Assembly (NCBI GenBank): GCA_015501605.1
Contig: JADNRZ010000031.1
Coordinates: 186,001 to 250,000, forward strand
Source: Panaeolus papilionaceus
Lineage: Eukaryota > Basidiomycota > Agaricomycetes > Agaricales
Direction of reading: 5' to 3'
DNA length: 64,000 nucleotides
Of this stretch, positions 1 to 12,179 are shown in pieces. The number at the start of each line of letters is the position of its first letter. Position 1 is the stretch's first letter. The position numbers and the translations under genes were made by a program. Below the pieces are notes generated by a model. The model had not been told where the DNA came from and made no database searches. It saw only the letters and a program-made list of their open reading frames with translations.

Positions 1-138
1 TGAGCTTCTGCCAGTCCAAGTACATTATTAACGAGTGACCCACGTATAAACAAACGCGCCCGCTGGCAACTTCTGGGTCACAGGTTCGACAGAAATGTCA
101 CCTGTAACCTTGAGATGGGTGTATTCAGGAGTGTTCAT
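1..138 (-). CDS. AIG1-like P-loop GTPase, first exon only (runs off left edge)
   Basis: The start codon is at 138 and the exon is 95 nt, ending at 44 before a GTGGGT donor. The 32-residue exon carries the family signature GDISVEPVTQKLP, also seen in the paralogs starting at 37058, 43075 and 16005, and it has exactly the same exon length and splice phase as those three. About 160 bp upstream of the ATG also resemble the upstream region of the 37058 copy, so this is a whole-gene duplicate and not a stray exon. The P-loop exon and everything after it lie outside the window. The role is inferred from full copies: a GTP-binding protein of unknown cellular function. Confidence 0.8.
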
Positions 139-284
139 GATAATATTTGGTGTGGTGAGCGGTGATATGAGACAGAGAGATGAGACAACGGGGCAGACTG
201 TTGGAGGGGAGGGGAAAGAAGCTGTGCTCTGCGGTTATTCATGAGTTAGGAGAGGGGTGATTCCAATGGCTTTTATGCTTCAAC

Positions 285-590
285 TCATGCGACAGAATTA
301 GAGTCCTTGGAAACCCGCATCAGTGTCAAGACTTGAAAGCATCTGCACCTCGCTCCATACACATCATAACCAAATTTAACGCCATTTTTGGGGGTAGTCA
401 TGTGAGTCATATCAACTTGGTCAAAATAATTAAGGGTTTCGTCTTCTATCAATCTCAGGTATTGCGCTTCTTCATTTATCTCGGTGATATTCATGTTGGA
501 GCCGATGATTTGCAGCCCTGTGCAGTACATGCCCGTTGATGGGCTTTCATGGTCAGAGGTTACAACGACAATCCTCCGAAATCTAAGCAT
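285..590 (-). CDS. Hypothetical ORF, 101 aa
   Basis: This open frame lies upstream of, and in the same orientation as, the partial GTPase that starts at 138. The protein is hydrophilic and of mixed composition, without low-complexity runs (fragment DETLNYFDQVDMTHMTTPKN), and I do not recognise it. It has no obvious signal peptide or membrane segment. Its composition looks more like coding sequence than most chance frames here, but no splice context or homologous copy inside the window supports it. It may be the last exon of a decayed gene or chance. Confidence 0.3.
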   Translation of the reverse strand: MLRFRRIVVVTSDHESPSTGMYCTGLQIIGSNMNITEINEEAQYLRLIEDETLNYFDQVDMTHMTTPKNGVKFGYDVYGARCRCFQVLTLMRVSKDSNSVA

Positions 591-1305
591 TCACCCTTAA
601 AGAGAACAAGGGCATGAGACAGATGATCTCAGGTATTCAAGTATCTGAATCTATCATAGGTGGCAGCATGAGGGAATGTCACCTAATAGAGGCGACGGGG
701 TTGTAAATGAGCGGCTCCGAGGGGTGCATCGATCCGTTACTCTTCTGTCAGTGTGAAATGCATGAACACATGGGACCGCGATCTAGGGATACAGAGCTTA
801 TAAAGACTGCTCGAGTTGGCATACGAAGACATGGAATATTCAATACGACCTCTAGCCATGAATGATTTCTTTAAGTAATATTGTCACTGGTGAGCACACA
901 TACCTGAAGGTACTGGCAATCAGCAGGAATTATAGTTTTGAATTTATATACCAATTTCCATTACTGTACCCATAATATTATCTTCATGTCACCCATAGTT
1001 TGAATCTTCATCAAAATAGAGCGGCCGTGCAGCGTGCATGACCGTGCAGGGCCATGCGTCAGCCGTGCGCCCACCGCGCGATTGCCGTGAAAAGGACAGG
1101 TCAGCCCAACAACTGTGCATAGAGATAACAACTTGATGTGGGGGTATTTTTGGGTCTCACACTCCTTATCGGTTGACCTAGTGAATTGAATTCAACGCCT
1201 AAATCATGATGTTGAGGGGGATGTCAGCCAATCTCTGAGCATTTCCGAGAAGGCACAAGTGCTCAAGTATCTTACCTGTGCAACCAGCTCCAAAGGGAGA
1301 CTCAC
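591..1305. other. Intergenic, no gene recognised
   Basis: No convincing coding frame or RNA gene is seen. The sequence is non-repetitive at the scale of this window. Confidence 0.5.
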
Positions 1306-1373
1306 ATACATAGGAATGCGTGGTTTGGCACCTTCTCGGTTACAGGTTCGACAGAAATCTCGCCAGTAATCAT
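1306..1373 (-). pseudogene. Relic first exon of GTPase family
   Basis: The frame from 1373 reads M-ITGEISVEPVTEKVP and ends at a GTGAGT donor at 1305-1304. This matches the first-exon signature and splice phase (phase 2) of the family, although at 68 nt it is shorter than the 95-nt standard. No P-loop exon (GPTGSGKS) follows on the minus strand, so the rest of the gene is gone. The flank at about 1470-1560 resembles the sequence upstream of the GTPase starting at 16005 (shared GAGAAAGGG and CACAAGGCGG), which suggests it is the 5' stump of a duplicated gene. Confidence 0.65.
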
Positions 1374-1869
1374 GAAGTGAGTAAAAGTCAGAGCTGTCTA
1401 TGAAGGACTTCTTGTGCCGAGACGAATAATTTTTCTATCAGAAGATAAGAAGACTGTATATGGTAATGATGGTTCCGAGTGAGAAAGGGTCTATTTTTGT
1501 TGCGCTGTCCGTGGACTGAACGCGTGTCGCGCACACAAGGCGGTCCAATTACTGTTTTAATCCATGCTCATATGCGATCTCCTTGTTTTTTTACCATCGT
1601 CAGGATGAAGAAGGCGGTTCGCATTTGGTGTGACAGTTCTCGTTAAGGTTGTGAATCAAACACTGACAGAAACACCTATGCATGAATTATGATGGTTGGC
1701 ATAGGTGAGGTGATCGACGCTCGAAATCCTATCAGGCACCAGGAATAATCGCAGTATTCAGATAAAAATGATTCTACGAACGATTGTGTGGACGTTACAT
1801 TCATTCGAAATGCATGGCTGCAGACAATTGGGGTGGTCGTGCTAGAGCAAGTTGGCCTGAAGTTGTTGA

Positions 1870-3960
1870 TGTGATGTCAGGAGGATGTTTGTTGGTGTTT
1901 TGAGTTCAAAGTTGAATTGTCCAACCTGACTTGATCCCAAACCGCCATCAGCGACACTTGTAGAACTACATTCCAATGTGCTTTTGATCTGTGAAGACCA
2001 GCAACTTGCTCTGCGTAAGTGGGTTGATGAAGAGACTGGAATATAGGCGATAATGTCATGACTTTTGAAGAAGGCTTGAGCCTTGGAGTATGTAGAAGTG
2101 AGTGGCTAATTTTGTGTCCATTCCTTGCATGTGCGGGTTCCAATTAACGTTCTTTTACAGTGTATATGGGTGGATGAATATATCTCTTTTATGTTCCATT
2201 TATATTTGCGACTGTTGCTCGTCATCATTGTCGCAATTCCCAAGACTCCATCCTGCCTCCGGGTTCATTGAATGACATCACTTTCTTTTTCTCGAAATTT
2301 CCCCTCTGAAATACGTCCTATGGTACTACAAATACCGGCATCCTTAACTGAGTGTCCTAAGGTTCGCTTTTTGCTTTCGCAGTATAAGAGGGACACGTCT
2401 GTACAACGAATGCTGGGGCGATGGCGTACGAGAAGGTAGGGGTGATTCACTGGGACAAGCGCAAGTACCAAGATTTATGCAGAGCGACTACATCTCAATA
2501 TCGACTATAGGAGTACCTCTTGCGACTACACCGCCTTAATCTTGCTCTCAAGCTCACCAACACGGTTCCATAACACACCCCAGAAAGCGTGACTTTGTCG
2601 CTGAGTATCCCACCCAATCACGATTATCATCTAAGCAAATGACCAACTTTCCTCTAGTAGTGCTCTCACCTTGGCCTGTGGGCCGTCGACTTAACCAATT
2701 TCCGCGAACGTAACCTGCGAATCCGGAAATACACTGACACGTCATCAATCTGACCCTCCACCTGCAACACTTTCACTCCTACCTCTCCTCATGCGGCGAC
2801 AATACCCCTCAGGCTCAACTTAAAAGCAGGGCTGACATCTCAAGGTCGTTCCACTGACCTTCCTACCCCTCAGCTATTTTTTATCGCTCAGAAATGGTCG
2901 TTCTTGGTGGCAGGTCGTTGGGTTGTTGGCCATGTCGTAGGGTTAGGGTTGGTGGGGGGTCTAGTGGATGTGATGATGAATTTTTGTGGTGAGGTCGAGT
3001 GGGTCGATGCGATGGCGGTTGATGGAAGAGAGGGAGGAGATGCAAATGGAGCGATATGATGGAGGTAAAGGGTGAAATTATCGCAATGCTGACGTGTGGG
3101 TCTCCTCAATCCTATCTCCGTCTTCGTGTCTTCAAATCGCTCTCCCTCCAACTTATCGGAGGTGGATTGTGCATCGCATAGGGTGCGTATCTTGCCCCTG
3201 TAAACCAACATTTTTTTGATGTTTTCACCAGGTCATTCCGGTGACTCAGGGATATTAATTTTACTTGAATTTTGGATCGGGATTGTTGGCTGAAGGAAGC
3301 ACGATGCAGAATGAGCATGATGGGGGTATATCGACTTCAATGGCGTTGTTGTTGAAGCGGAAGAGGGTCGGGAAGATGGTTAATGGATGGGTGGCGTTGA
3401 AGGTGGGCGACAATGGATGAGTGGAACATCGGCTGTTGGGGATGGGAACTGTGGTGAGGCTCGGTGCTTATCGCATCATATCTCACTTTTTCCTTTACCT
3501 ATTACACCGCGGCCGCTAATCTCGCTGTCATCTTCCTGTAGTCTCTAAACACGCGACTGATGCACTCATCCTCTCACTTCTTTCTCGTCGCATGCAAATT
3601 CTTTCTGTTTTGCACTTCCATCGTCATTTTACGTCGCCTCCAGTTCTATCACCCGGCATCGTCCGGCATTGTCGTTGATCTCCTAACTGACAACCGTTTC
3701 GTCAACTCTCATCTTAGATCCAACGGCTACTTCGACCCAACTTAAAGCCACAGTAACTACAACTGTGTTTATTCCAATACCTCCACACTCCCGGGAGATT
3801 TGTCTCATTTGAGATGAGCATACCTCCACGTTCGTGTCCCAATGCAGCCTCTGTGTCACCTGCGGATATTCTTCAACTTTGCAAACATCTACTACTCGTC
3901 CTCACATAACCCTGCTGCGTTAGAAATAGTATGATCAATAAATCTATTTTCAAGTTCTGC
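1870..3960. repeat. Dispersed repeat R, copy 1
   Basis: This stretch is colinear with 12180-14490 and shares blocks with 33400-35500, 38270-41460 and 43200-46420. Recognisable blocks are TGTTTGTTGGTGTTTGA near 1886, the core around TATTTTTTATCGCTCAGAAA near 2876, and a telomere-like GGGTTAGGGTTGGTGGGG near 2938. A shared tail at about 3480-3960 (for example CTCATCTTAGATCCA) follows. No long open frame persists between copies, so I treat it as non-coding. Boundaries are approximate. Confidence 0.7.
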
Positions 3961-4319
3961 GGCATGGGAATGGGTGGGCAAAATATCTGTGATGAACCGT
4001 TTTGGCGCCGCACTGCTTAAAAGGGCTCCTGGCATTTGCATCTTATGATCTTCCTTGTGGCTCTCTATGCACCCTGGTATTTACTGTCAGCCAGGAAGCG
4101 TTGCCATTTGTGCTCAGGCTGTTGGTTTGTTGGGTTGAGTTTGGTTATCTGACATGGGATATCGTATCACACATAGTCAGGTGAAGCACAATGATACGCC
4201 TCGCCCGAGGTGGTCATGTTTATATCTTCCTTCAACTCGGTTTCTTCCCACTTCCACGCTCACATTGATTACCACATGCTCCATGAGCGGTGCTTCACCT
4301 GCATTTTATGATTAATTTT

Positions 4320-4400
4320 CAGAACTTGTTTAATAAATACGAGTACAAGATATAGTTTTGTGGTATGGACAAGATGAAAGAATGCTGCAACTCACCACAC
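4320..4400 (-). pseudogene. Relic of GTPase 3' flank
   Basis: The segment (AATAAATAC, AAGATATA, then ATGGACAAGATGAAAGAATG) resembles the region just 3' of the GTPase ending at 41787 (about 41530-41600) and, more weakly, that ending at 14672. It lies downstream of repeat R1 exactly where a GTPase would be expected, but no coding exon follows. Confidence 0.4.
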
Positions 4401-5789
4401 TGGATATATCGTAGCTCTTCAGAGATAAGAACCCTTGACTCTCGTCGATTTCTCCCTCGTAATATTTTTACTAGGTCGAATTTATTACCATTTAGCTCTA
4501 CAATTTCCAGGATAATCCGTATGCGCAGATCGATTATCATTCACCCTGTCAACAACGATCCCAACCGACATCGGCTAAAGCAGTCAACGCGCGGAAATAC
4601 TTCGCTCTCCCCATTCCTGATTATTTGATATTCACAGCGAGGTGGTGATAAGTGATAACTCTTGGTTTATCGCTGTCTTCATCTTCGTTGACCACCGCAA
4701 TGTTGTCCCTACTCCTTTCATCCATTCCCATCCAAGTTCCCATCTATGTATGACATAGGTTCCAACAACCTGAGGACGCGCTTAAGGAATGTGGTAAACT
4801 TTCGAACATTATAGTCATGGGATACAGGGTGGTATGTCTGGAAAACGAGAATGACAAGCTTGACGGATCCACAGTTGAACTTGCCTTGCTGAGTTAGTCT
4901 CTCCAGCATTGAGTGCTGTGCTTACACAGATAGTAGGGAACAAATGAAAAAAAAAACAATGAATAAAACGAAATAAAATAAAGTCGGTACAATGGTTACG
5001 AGCAATTCAATTATCTCTTCCACACTGCAAAGATGTTCATTAGCACCATTCGTCGTGACACAGTTTGTCATTTGCATCCTGTATTTTACTCAGAACACAA
5101 TTGAGATCCTATAAAATTGGCACGCTCGAGCTTCACAAGGGTTTGAAAGCATATGCAGCATGATTGCCGTCCCATGATTCAATGGATCCGCAGTAAAATT
5201 TTTTGTCATGCTCACCGGAGGCGTTCGAATTCTGTGTGCTTGCGGTCAATTTTACATTTCAATATCAATCTAATTCGAATTCAAAATTGAAACACTTTTA
5301 GAGCACGACACAAGATCCTTTGAACCCTCGTTCTATTTTATCACAAGCGTATCATTGAGCTGTAGCGAACGATCTTGACTGTATTGGGAATAGAGGATCA
5401 TGAACCAAGTGTGCTGACACTCCTACTTGCTAATTTTGAACCTTGACACTGACAGGAAAGCATATCAATGCTCATCGGAAGACTTCTTCAATCAGGCCCC
5501 TCCATTTCTAGTATGTGCCAAATGCTATTCACAGATGAATAAAGTCATCGAACGTGTGCCTGCACATTTGGACGGATACGAGCAGATGACAGACTGCATG
5601 ACATGAATATGCTCTGCCTAGGGAATGGCTTCCTCGAAACACCCAAGATCATTATGAGCGGCCAATGAGAGACTCAAAGGTGACATGTGTGCATGGTACT
5701 AATGCAATGGTAGCTCCTGGAATGCACTATCTTTGTCTCCCAAGTCCGAGGGGCCCTCATCACCGAAAACAGAAGCACCCTCATTTTTC
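4401..5789. other. Intergenic, no gene recognised
   Basis: Short open frames only (for example 4718-4909 on the minus strand, 63 codons, unrecognised). A small A-rich tract lies near 4945. No structure or family motif was seen. Confidence 0.5.
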
Positions 5790-5796
5790 GCTTATA
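5789..5796 (+). promoter_or_regulatory. TATA-like box of the LamG gene
   Basis: A TATAAG motif lies about 60 bp upstream of the ATG at 5853, followed by an A/C-rich leader (AACACAACAAACAAAACAG), a common arrangement for a short 5' UTR in fungi. Confidence 0.45.
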
Positions 5797-5852
5797 AGCA
5801 AGACAAAGACTCGAATTGTGAACACAACAAACAAAACAGAAACATTTCAGAT

Positions 5853-6621
5853 ATGTCTACTAGTAAGCCTTTATACCACTCATTTTACTTCGCTTCGTGA
5901 TGCTGACCCTCACACAGCAGTTGCCAAGTTGGACCCAGACACTCTTCTTCCCAACACCTCCGCCCTCATGGGACATTGGTCGTTTGATGGAACTCTTGAC
6001 GACGTCTCCCCCAACCGGGTTGGCCCAGCCGTCATTGTAGCTGGGACAAGCGCCACCGCACTCGCCTTCGAAACCCAATGGCCCGATTACTTTGAGCCCA
6101 ACTCCAAGGGATTTGTCAAAGTGCGAAGCCCTGGGTGGCTCACCATTCCCGCCCTTCCGTTCATCCAGAACCAAAGCTTCACAATCGGCTTCTCTGTCCG
6201 CGTCACCCAAGCTCCCACTGCCGTTCGTGATACCTTGATCGGTAACTGGCTCGCTAACAACTGGCAATTCACGATCTCTGTCGAGTCAAACCTTACCCTT
6301 AGCTGCCTTCTCCGTCGCAACATTGAAGGCACCGAGCGGGACCTTGTGCAGGTTCTCACGGCTTCTCCTGTCACCGTGGGTAGCTGGGTCGATGTCGCGT
6401 TCACTTACGATGCTACCAAGCGTACTCTTGCTGTGTACCTCAATGGCGTCAAATCCAACTCGGCCACCATTAGGTCTTCGGTTACCGACACTGTTCTCCA
6501 TACCAGCCCTTCCACCACGTTCCAAATTGGCATGAAGGCTGACGATACACCCAACACTGGAACTCTCAACGCCGACCTCCGCGATGTCCGTTTCTTCAAG
6601 TTGTACGCGTCTGTTGTTTGA
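5853..6621 (+). CDS. LamG / concanavalin A-like domain protein, 237 aa
   Basis: The model is join(5853..5862, 5918..6621). A 10-nt first coding exon (ATG TCT ACT A) is followed by a GTAAGC...CACAG intron of 55 nt and one long exon. The spliced protein starts MSTTVAKLDPDTLLPNTS. The open frame through the intron could instead start at 5665, but the TATA-like box and leader favour 5853. The fold is recognised from LMGHWSFDGTLDD near residue 20, FTIGFSVRV near 80, WVDVAFTYDATKRTLAVYLNG near 165, and a closing DLRDVRFFK strand: the order typical of laminin-G-like jelly rolls (LamG_3 / concanavalin-like superfamily). No signal peptide is seen. Such domains bind carbohydrate or protein; the ligand is unknown. 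The gene appears intact and is the only clear single-copy gene in the left third. Confidence 0.85.
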
Positions 6622-8028
6622 TTCAAGTGTAAGTGTTCGTGTTCCTCTAAGGTTCATGCACTCATTATTGCTCCATACAAAATCACAGATCAAGTGGTCC
6701 AAGGAGTGCTGTATGTTGCTGCCGGTTGTGTGAATAATTAGAAAATCAAGTACATTTGTTTCGGGGCGCAGGGATGTATGTATGTATATGCTATTAGTTA
6801 CAATGTATGATCCAGCACCAGGAATACATACAGAGTGACCAGATGATCTTAGCCGACTCTGACTCGACTTAGGAGGTGCACACGGCACACGTTGACCGGT
6901 TGACCACCGAACCTATCACTATCCTCTCATTGAATCCTATAGATCATATAAAGAAATAATGCAACGACTCGTTCTACGGCTCAGCCCACTCTTTTCTTGT
7001 GAGTCATTCATCAGCTTCGAGCGTTAATGTCCCAATCGACCACTATTAGAACAATCAAAAGAACGCCATAAACAGGGAGTAAGATACCACGGAATCAGAG
7101 CGGTCAAGGTGAAACGTTGGTACACTTAACATGAAGGAGTCGACGATTGTATCATGAAAGAGTAATCCACTCTAATACATAAGCGACGCTGGAGTATCAT
7201 GGAAAGACGATCCCACCAAGAATATCAGTCATCGTGACGCTTTTTCATCTTCCTAACCCTTTGATGCAGAGCAACTTCCAGCAGATGATCTAGTAAAAGT
7301 TGTGAGTCTCTCGCCTATGATATAATTGAACTACTAGTAGAAGTCATTGTTTCTTCGGTAGATTTTTTGGACGTACAGTTTCCGGAAAAAGTTGCGTGGG
7401 TAAGTAGACGGATATGTCACTCACTAGAACTCGTGATCGAGTGATCTTCACGCGGGTTAATTCTGAGCTGCTCACGACTGGGAATTGATCTTGCTGACTG
7501 TCGTCTATGGAAAATGGGGTGGGGCGAGTCGACAATTAACGTTGAACGGGTTCGATTATACACTCGGTGCGATGGGTTGGGCACTGAACCGCGTGGAATA
7601 TGTAGAGTAAATCCCTGAAAGCTTGAACATCGGGTTTCCCTTAGGCTCGGTACCTCTACGCGGATGACATACTCCATCCGAAACAAGGTAAACACAAAAT
7701 CCCATCAAGACATTATCGATCATGTGTATGAGCGCTTGACTTCTGATCAAAATCATGGATTACAAAAGCCAGTGCTTTTCAAATATCGGGGTGGGACAAA
7801 TGATTACTTTTGAAACCATTTTACAAAAGCGGATGCAAAGCCTTTGATATGAAATGATAGAATATGGGAGAGTCTGCATATCCTCGATGAATGGGGGTGG
7901 AGTAAGTATGGGGGTCGGCGTGGGTTAGGCGCCAATGAAGGGTTACTCGAGGACGGCGTATGGTCTTGGCGAACGAAGTGAATGAGATCTGGTGTAACGA
8001 CTGCCAGCGACCACGGGGAGGACCATGT
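6622..8028. other. Intergenic, no gene recognised
   Basis: This is the downstream flank of the LamG gene and the 3' flank of the GTPase ending at 8029. Several short antisense frames exist but none carries a recognisable motif. Confidence 0.5.
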
Positions 8029-9267
8029 CTACGGATCAGCCTCGTAGGCAGCATCGAGGTGTGACTGAAGCGCCTTCATCCCAGCTGGACCCATATCGAC
8101 GATATCGTCCAGAAACGACTGGAATGAGGCCAATACCCCCTCCTCATCTCTCAGAATGGACTCTAGAAGCTGTGAATCATTGTTTAAAGACATATTTGCG
8201 ACTCTCTTGTCGTCCGCGATGTTGGTAAGATGAAGTTGTGTGTTTGATGCGGTAGAGGAGGTTGTTGTAAGTGAGCAAGTCGTATTGGGGATCCATGTTC
8301 TTGGATTTGTCTTTGATGTGATTCCATCCATGATACGGCGTATCTAGAATTAATAGCGCAGAGTCCTTGCTAAATTCAAATTTGGCGACTTCAATGTGCA
8401 TCGTGGAAGAGCCCTGATAAATCGGTATACCCTCCATTAGAACGTCGATATCATTATAAAGCAACAATGAGGGCCACAGTACCGCAAATATGTCATGCTT
8501 CAGGCTATCAAGCCGTCGATTGGCATCTTCTAACTGCTTGGGCGTTGTAACGTTATTCCACATTGTTGTTATTATCGTGATTCCTGAGACCTGGAATGAT
8601 TGTGCGAAGGCTCTCAGCATCTCCATCGCCCCTCGTTTGGAGCCACTCATGCGGATATCTGTGATGGGTTGGAAGTAGAAGATGAGGGGCCGGACGGTTG
8701 AGGCAGACTTCCTGAGAATGAATACCACTTAACATGTATCCATGTGGCATGTTGACCCAGTGATTGAATGTGTACATACCGCAAGCTATCCAATGTCTCC
8801 GTGATCATGGTTGTGATTCGGCGCTCTGACATTTTGGTGTCAAGGAAGCCTGGCGTATCTAGTAGTATGAAGTCATGGTTCTGTTGAGTACTTAAATTAA
8901 GCACTCGATACGGAGTGACGTGTTGAGTAACGCTTTCGAAGGAATCTTTAGAGATGTTGAGGGGATGATCAGGTGAGAGTGACTGGATGTACTAGTGCGA
9001 GGAGAATTTGATTATTAAATGGGTGAAAGAGAATGTGGTGGATATGCGGTAAAATTGTGCTCACGGAGCTCTTTCCGGAACCAGTTGGGCCCATGAGACT
9101 GGCAATAAAGTAGCGTTTAAGTAAGTTGGGGTACAAGTAGTGCGTTGAGCGTGAACATACATGTACACCCATAACTGCTCTCCTTTCACGTCGTCGCACG
9201 TAATGGGAACGACGCCCAAGTCATCATCAATGTTAAGTCTGTTGTACGCCTGCGTGACAGCTGACAT
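8029..9267 (-). pseudogene. AIG1-like P-loop GTPase, subfamily II, frameshifted near C-terminus
   Basis: Exons by splice signal and phase: 9267-9161, 9098-9065, 8991-8780, 8711-8483, 8431-8029. Start at 9267 gives a 107-nt first exon, the same as the paralog at 46799; an upstream in-frame ATG at 9351 is an alternative. G1 is GPTGSGKSS on the 34-nt exon; G3 is LLDTPGFLD; the G4-equivalent is TTMWN; RMSGSKRG lies between them. The last part reads in one frame to about 8280 (HGWNHIKDKSKNMDPQYD) and then must shift by one base to continue in the paralog-like segment ending FQSFLDDI near the C-terminus. No plausible intron explains the shift, so this is a frameshift mutation or a sequence error. 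The 51-bp fourth intron is also open, so retention would not break the frame. Expected full length is about 325 residues. Confidence 0.75.
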
Positions 9268-10379
9268 TGTGCACTCGGTCGGTATGTTACGAGAGAGGGT
9301 GCTTGGGGGGTCAATGGTGAGTAGCAAGAATGCTGCACTCTTATCAGACATTCATCAGATGGATTTAAAGCGATAATAGAACCAGAAGAAGCACACTGAC
9401 TTCTGAGGCCCGTTATCAGAATTTTGAATATCCTTAGAGGACAGAAATTTGATTAGCAATCATATGCACAAGGATTATTTTCGTCGACTGATTGCCATGA
9501 GGTTACGGAGTCAAGTCAGCTATATAAATCACACTCAATCGCCCGCCACAACCGCCACAAAGTGCACACATTCTATGTTTTTATATCTTTAGCGTGACAT
9601 CGCGAGCATAAATTCAACGTTAAAATAGATGAATGCCATTAGACAGACTTCGCTCGTTGAGGACAGACACGGCCACAGGCCGGGTACGATCATTGGTTTG
9701 GAATTCGTTCATGTAACCATTGGCATATTTTCCCCTGTATTCTCTAGTTGAAAATCTCAGACATGTGTAGCTATCGACTGTGTGGAGGTGAAGGGGAGGG
9801 CAGAAGAAGGCATCTTCCGCGGTTTTAGGTCGTCTAAACGACATTTATGTGCGTACATGAAGAGCGTGTTTTCCTGCCCAAGTGAAACCACATCAAACCA
9901 CTTCTTCTCCTCTCGATTTGAGCCCGGTTACTCTTGGAAGTGATCATTTCTCCTCGTCAATTATACCCCCTAGCTCCTTTTACCTCGTGGTTTTCGTCGA
10001 CATTCCAACTGAGGCGTCAAACGCACCCACTTATCTCGTGTCCGGTTTTGTGTTCGGACTCCAATTTTCTCCCCGTTTTACGGCACCTTCATAAGACTTC
10101 TCCAACGCGCAACTAACCTCTGAGTTCAGCTCTAACTGTAAAACACTCCTATAATCGGCATGTTTCACATCTAGCCATGTCAACCATCCTTTGACAATTT
10201 TCAGATGATGACACTCGAGAGGAAAGCTGCTGAGCTGAAGTCCGTTTCTTCCCTTATATCTAGGAAGATTAACGCCTCGTGAAAGCGGCCAGTGACTATT
10301 TCAGAAAGATGTGCGTTCGATTACGAATATGAGGCTGAATCCGACAAGATATCACTCTCTTCTTAGACTTGCCACACAT
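9268..10379. other. Intergenic, one weak minus-strand ORF
   Basis: The only notable frame is 9620-9844 on the minus strand (74 codons, starting MSFRRPKTAEDAFFCPP). It is unrecognised, with no supporting splice or repeat evidence. The rest appears non-coding. Confidence 0.4.
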
Positions 10380-11258
10380 AGTTGGAATGAGGAAGGAACA
10401 TGAGTTAACCCACCCTTATGCATTCATTCTCATTCTCCTCCCCTGATCCTTGAATACAGAATGAACTAGTACATGTATAGAGGCATTCCGTTGGATAACC
10501 CACATCGGCGCTTCATGATGATCTTACAACATACAGAGTCGGAATTCTAAAAGGAAACGAGAGCTAACTGACATTTATGCTCCTCTCCTGCTCTCGTGAT
10601 GCTTGAATATGCTGTGTTATCTACCAAATTCATTGAGGCTCTCCGTCGTCACTCCAGTTACGAAAATGAGAGTAGAACCAGAGCAGACGAGAGCTTGTTG
10701 GACTATAGCACTGGGTTATAGTAATACAGAGATTCCGGGGAGGCAAGCATCGGATTATGGGAAATCGGCACGGAACGAAGGATCTAATGGCGGGGGATAT
10801 GAATGACGCAAGTTCCGGGGTGCGATAACCAATGGGGAATGTGGGGTATTTTAAGCTAAAGCCTTCGGGAGATGGATGAAGCTAGATGTATGTTCGTATG
10901 TCGAAGAGGTTAAAATTGTGTTATTGGGGTGGTGAGGTAGGTAAGGTTAGGTTATCTGGGTGATTTAAGTTTGAGGAGGCGAGGTTGAGATGGAGCGTGA
11001 GGTTTGTATATGATAGTTGATCGTCTGACAAAAACCACTGACTGATGTCATGCAATCTTCCCAAATGAAAAGATCAGCCTGTCAATATGACAATTCTGAT
11101 ATGAGCACACGAGCACGATTAGTAGTTCATAGTTCATTGAGCGTAAAGGTAAAGAAATGTGGACGCTGGAGCTGGTCGTCGGATGTCGGGAATGGGGAAT
11201 GCCGAGAAGGGTGAGCATGTGATATGACAACGTTGTGCGGCGTTCAAGTAACAAGCGG
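10380..11258. repeat. Dispersed repeat Q, copy 1
   Basis: This segment is colinear with 50055-50795. Shared landmarks include TTGAGGCTCTCCGTCGTCAC near 10634, CTTCCCAAATGAAAAGATCA near 11058, and GTGATATGACAACGTTGTGC near 11219. It is about 880 bp here against 740 bp in the second copy. No open frame is conserved. The type of element is unknown. Confidence 0.7.
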
Positions 11259-12179
11259 AACTCGACTCTCATCGGCTTTATCACCGCCGCTATCCACCAA
11301 ATTCCATTCCCTTCTCCTTTCCTTCTCAATCCTATCTCATCATCATCAGCATCGTTGTCGTCTGACTAGTCTCAGACGCTCCTCTCCTTTGAATAATAAA
11401 CAGTCTGTCATCGTAACACCGACGGCGGCGACGACACCTTTACCCCCGCTCGTTCATTTGTGTTCTGCATCATGTCCGCAGGTTACATCTCATGCTGTAT
11501 ATTCTCACTGCAGCAGATGGTCTTGTCGGTCAGAACCCACGTCAAAGCACTATCTTCAAAGCAAGTCAGTTCACCGCAGGTGCATTTTTCGCGCCTTATC
11601 ATCCTTGGCACGCCACCAACCCATCTTGCTTCTGTGATTGTGATGGCAAAGAGTCAGCTATTACCGGTTCATCGAAGGCTGCAAAAAGGCGCGTTCCTTG
11701 TTCTTTTTATGAGCAAAAGGTGAGTTGGCATCAAATGACAACGTGCTATTGGGGTTGGATGGGTCTGAGTTATCCATGCCATGCGACCGCATGTCTTTTG
11801 GCGCTGGAAACAACAGAGAAGGCCTAGTACCGCCTGGGTATGCACACGCAAAGGTTAGAACCAGAGTTGACAAGGTTGGTAAGCGTGAGCTGTCACAAGG
11901 CTAACCCCGACTTGATCTATATCCCACCATGGAGGGGTTAATTCACCCGCAGGGGACTCGCAGCCTGAGCTGTTCAAATTATACTCGAATATGCGGGTAT
12001 AACTGACCCCTTTGCCAACACGTTATCGTAGGTATACTATCTGCGTAACGATTGTCTCTCGTCATCGTCGATTTGACCGCACTATTGGTTCGTGGTCGTA
12101 GAGCTTACTAGGTACGATTCAAGATGTATATAATATTTTTGTCTCACCAGCGTTTAATTTCGGAGGTTTTGCTCCGAAC
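11259..12179. other. Intergenic, no gene recognised
   Basis: Overlapping plus-strand frames of 87-137 codons lie between 11224 and 11827, rich in Ser, His and Leu with no recognisable domain; they look like chance frames. No RNA gene was seen. Confidence 0.4.

Noticed and set aside
2930..2960. Telomere or subtelomere based on TTAGGG repeats
   Set aside because: Only one or two units occur, always inside repeat R and internal to the sequence; not a telomeric array.
5860..6888. Long antisense frames of 73-200 codons opposite the LamG gene
   Set aside because: They overlap the clearly coding plus strand and contain no recognisable motif; they are shadows of its codon bias.
7545..7580. tRNA B-box-like GGGTTCGATTAT
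   Set aside because: No matching A-box, acceptor stem or cloverleaf could be drawn; GGTTCGA also occurs in GTPase exon 1 by coding chance.
11224..11827. Three overlapping plus-strand frames of 87-137 codons
   Set aside because: All three frames are open at once in CT-rich sequence, and none has a domain or splice partner.
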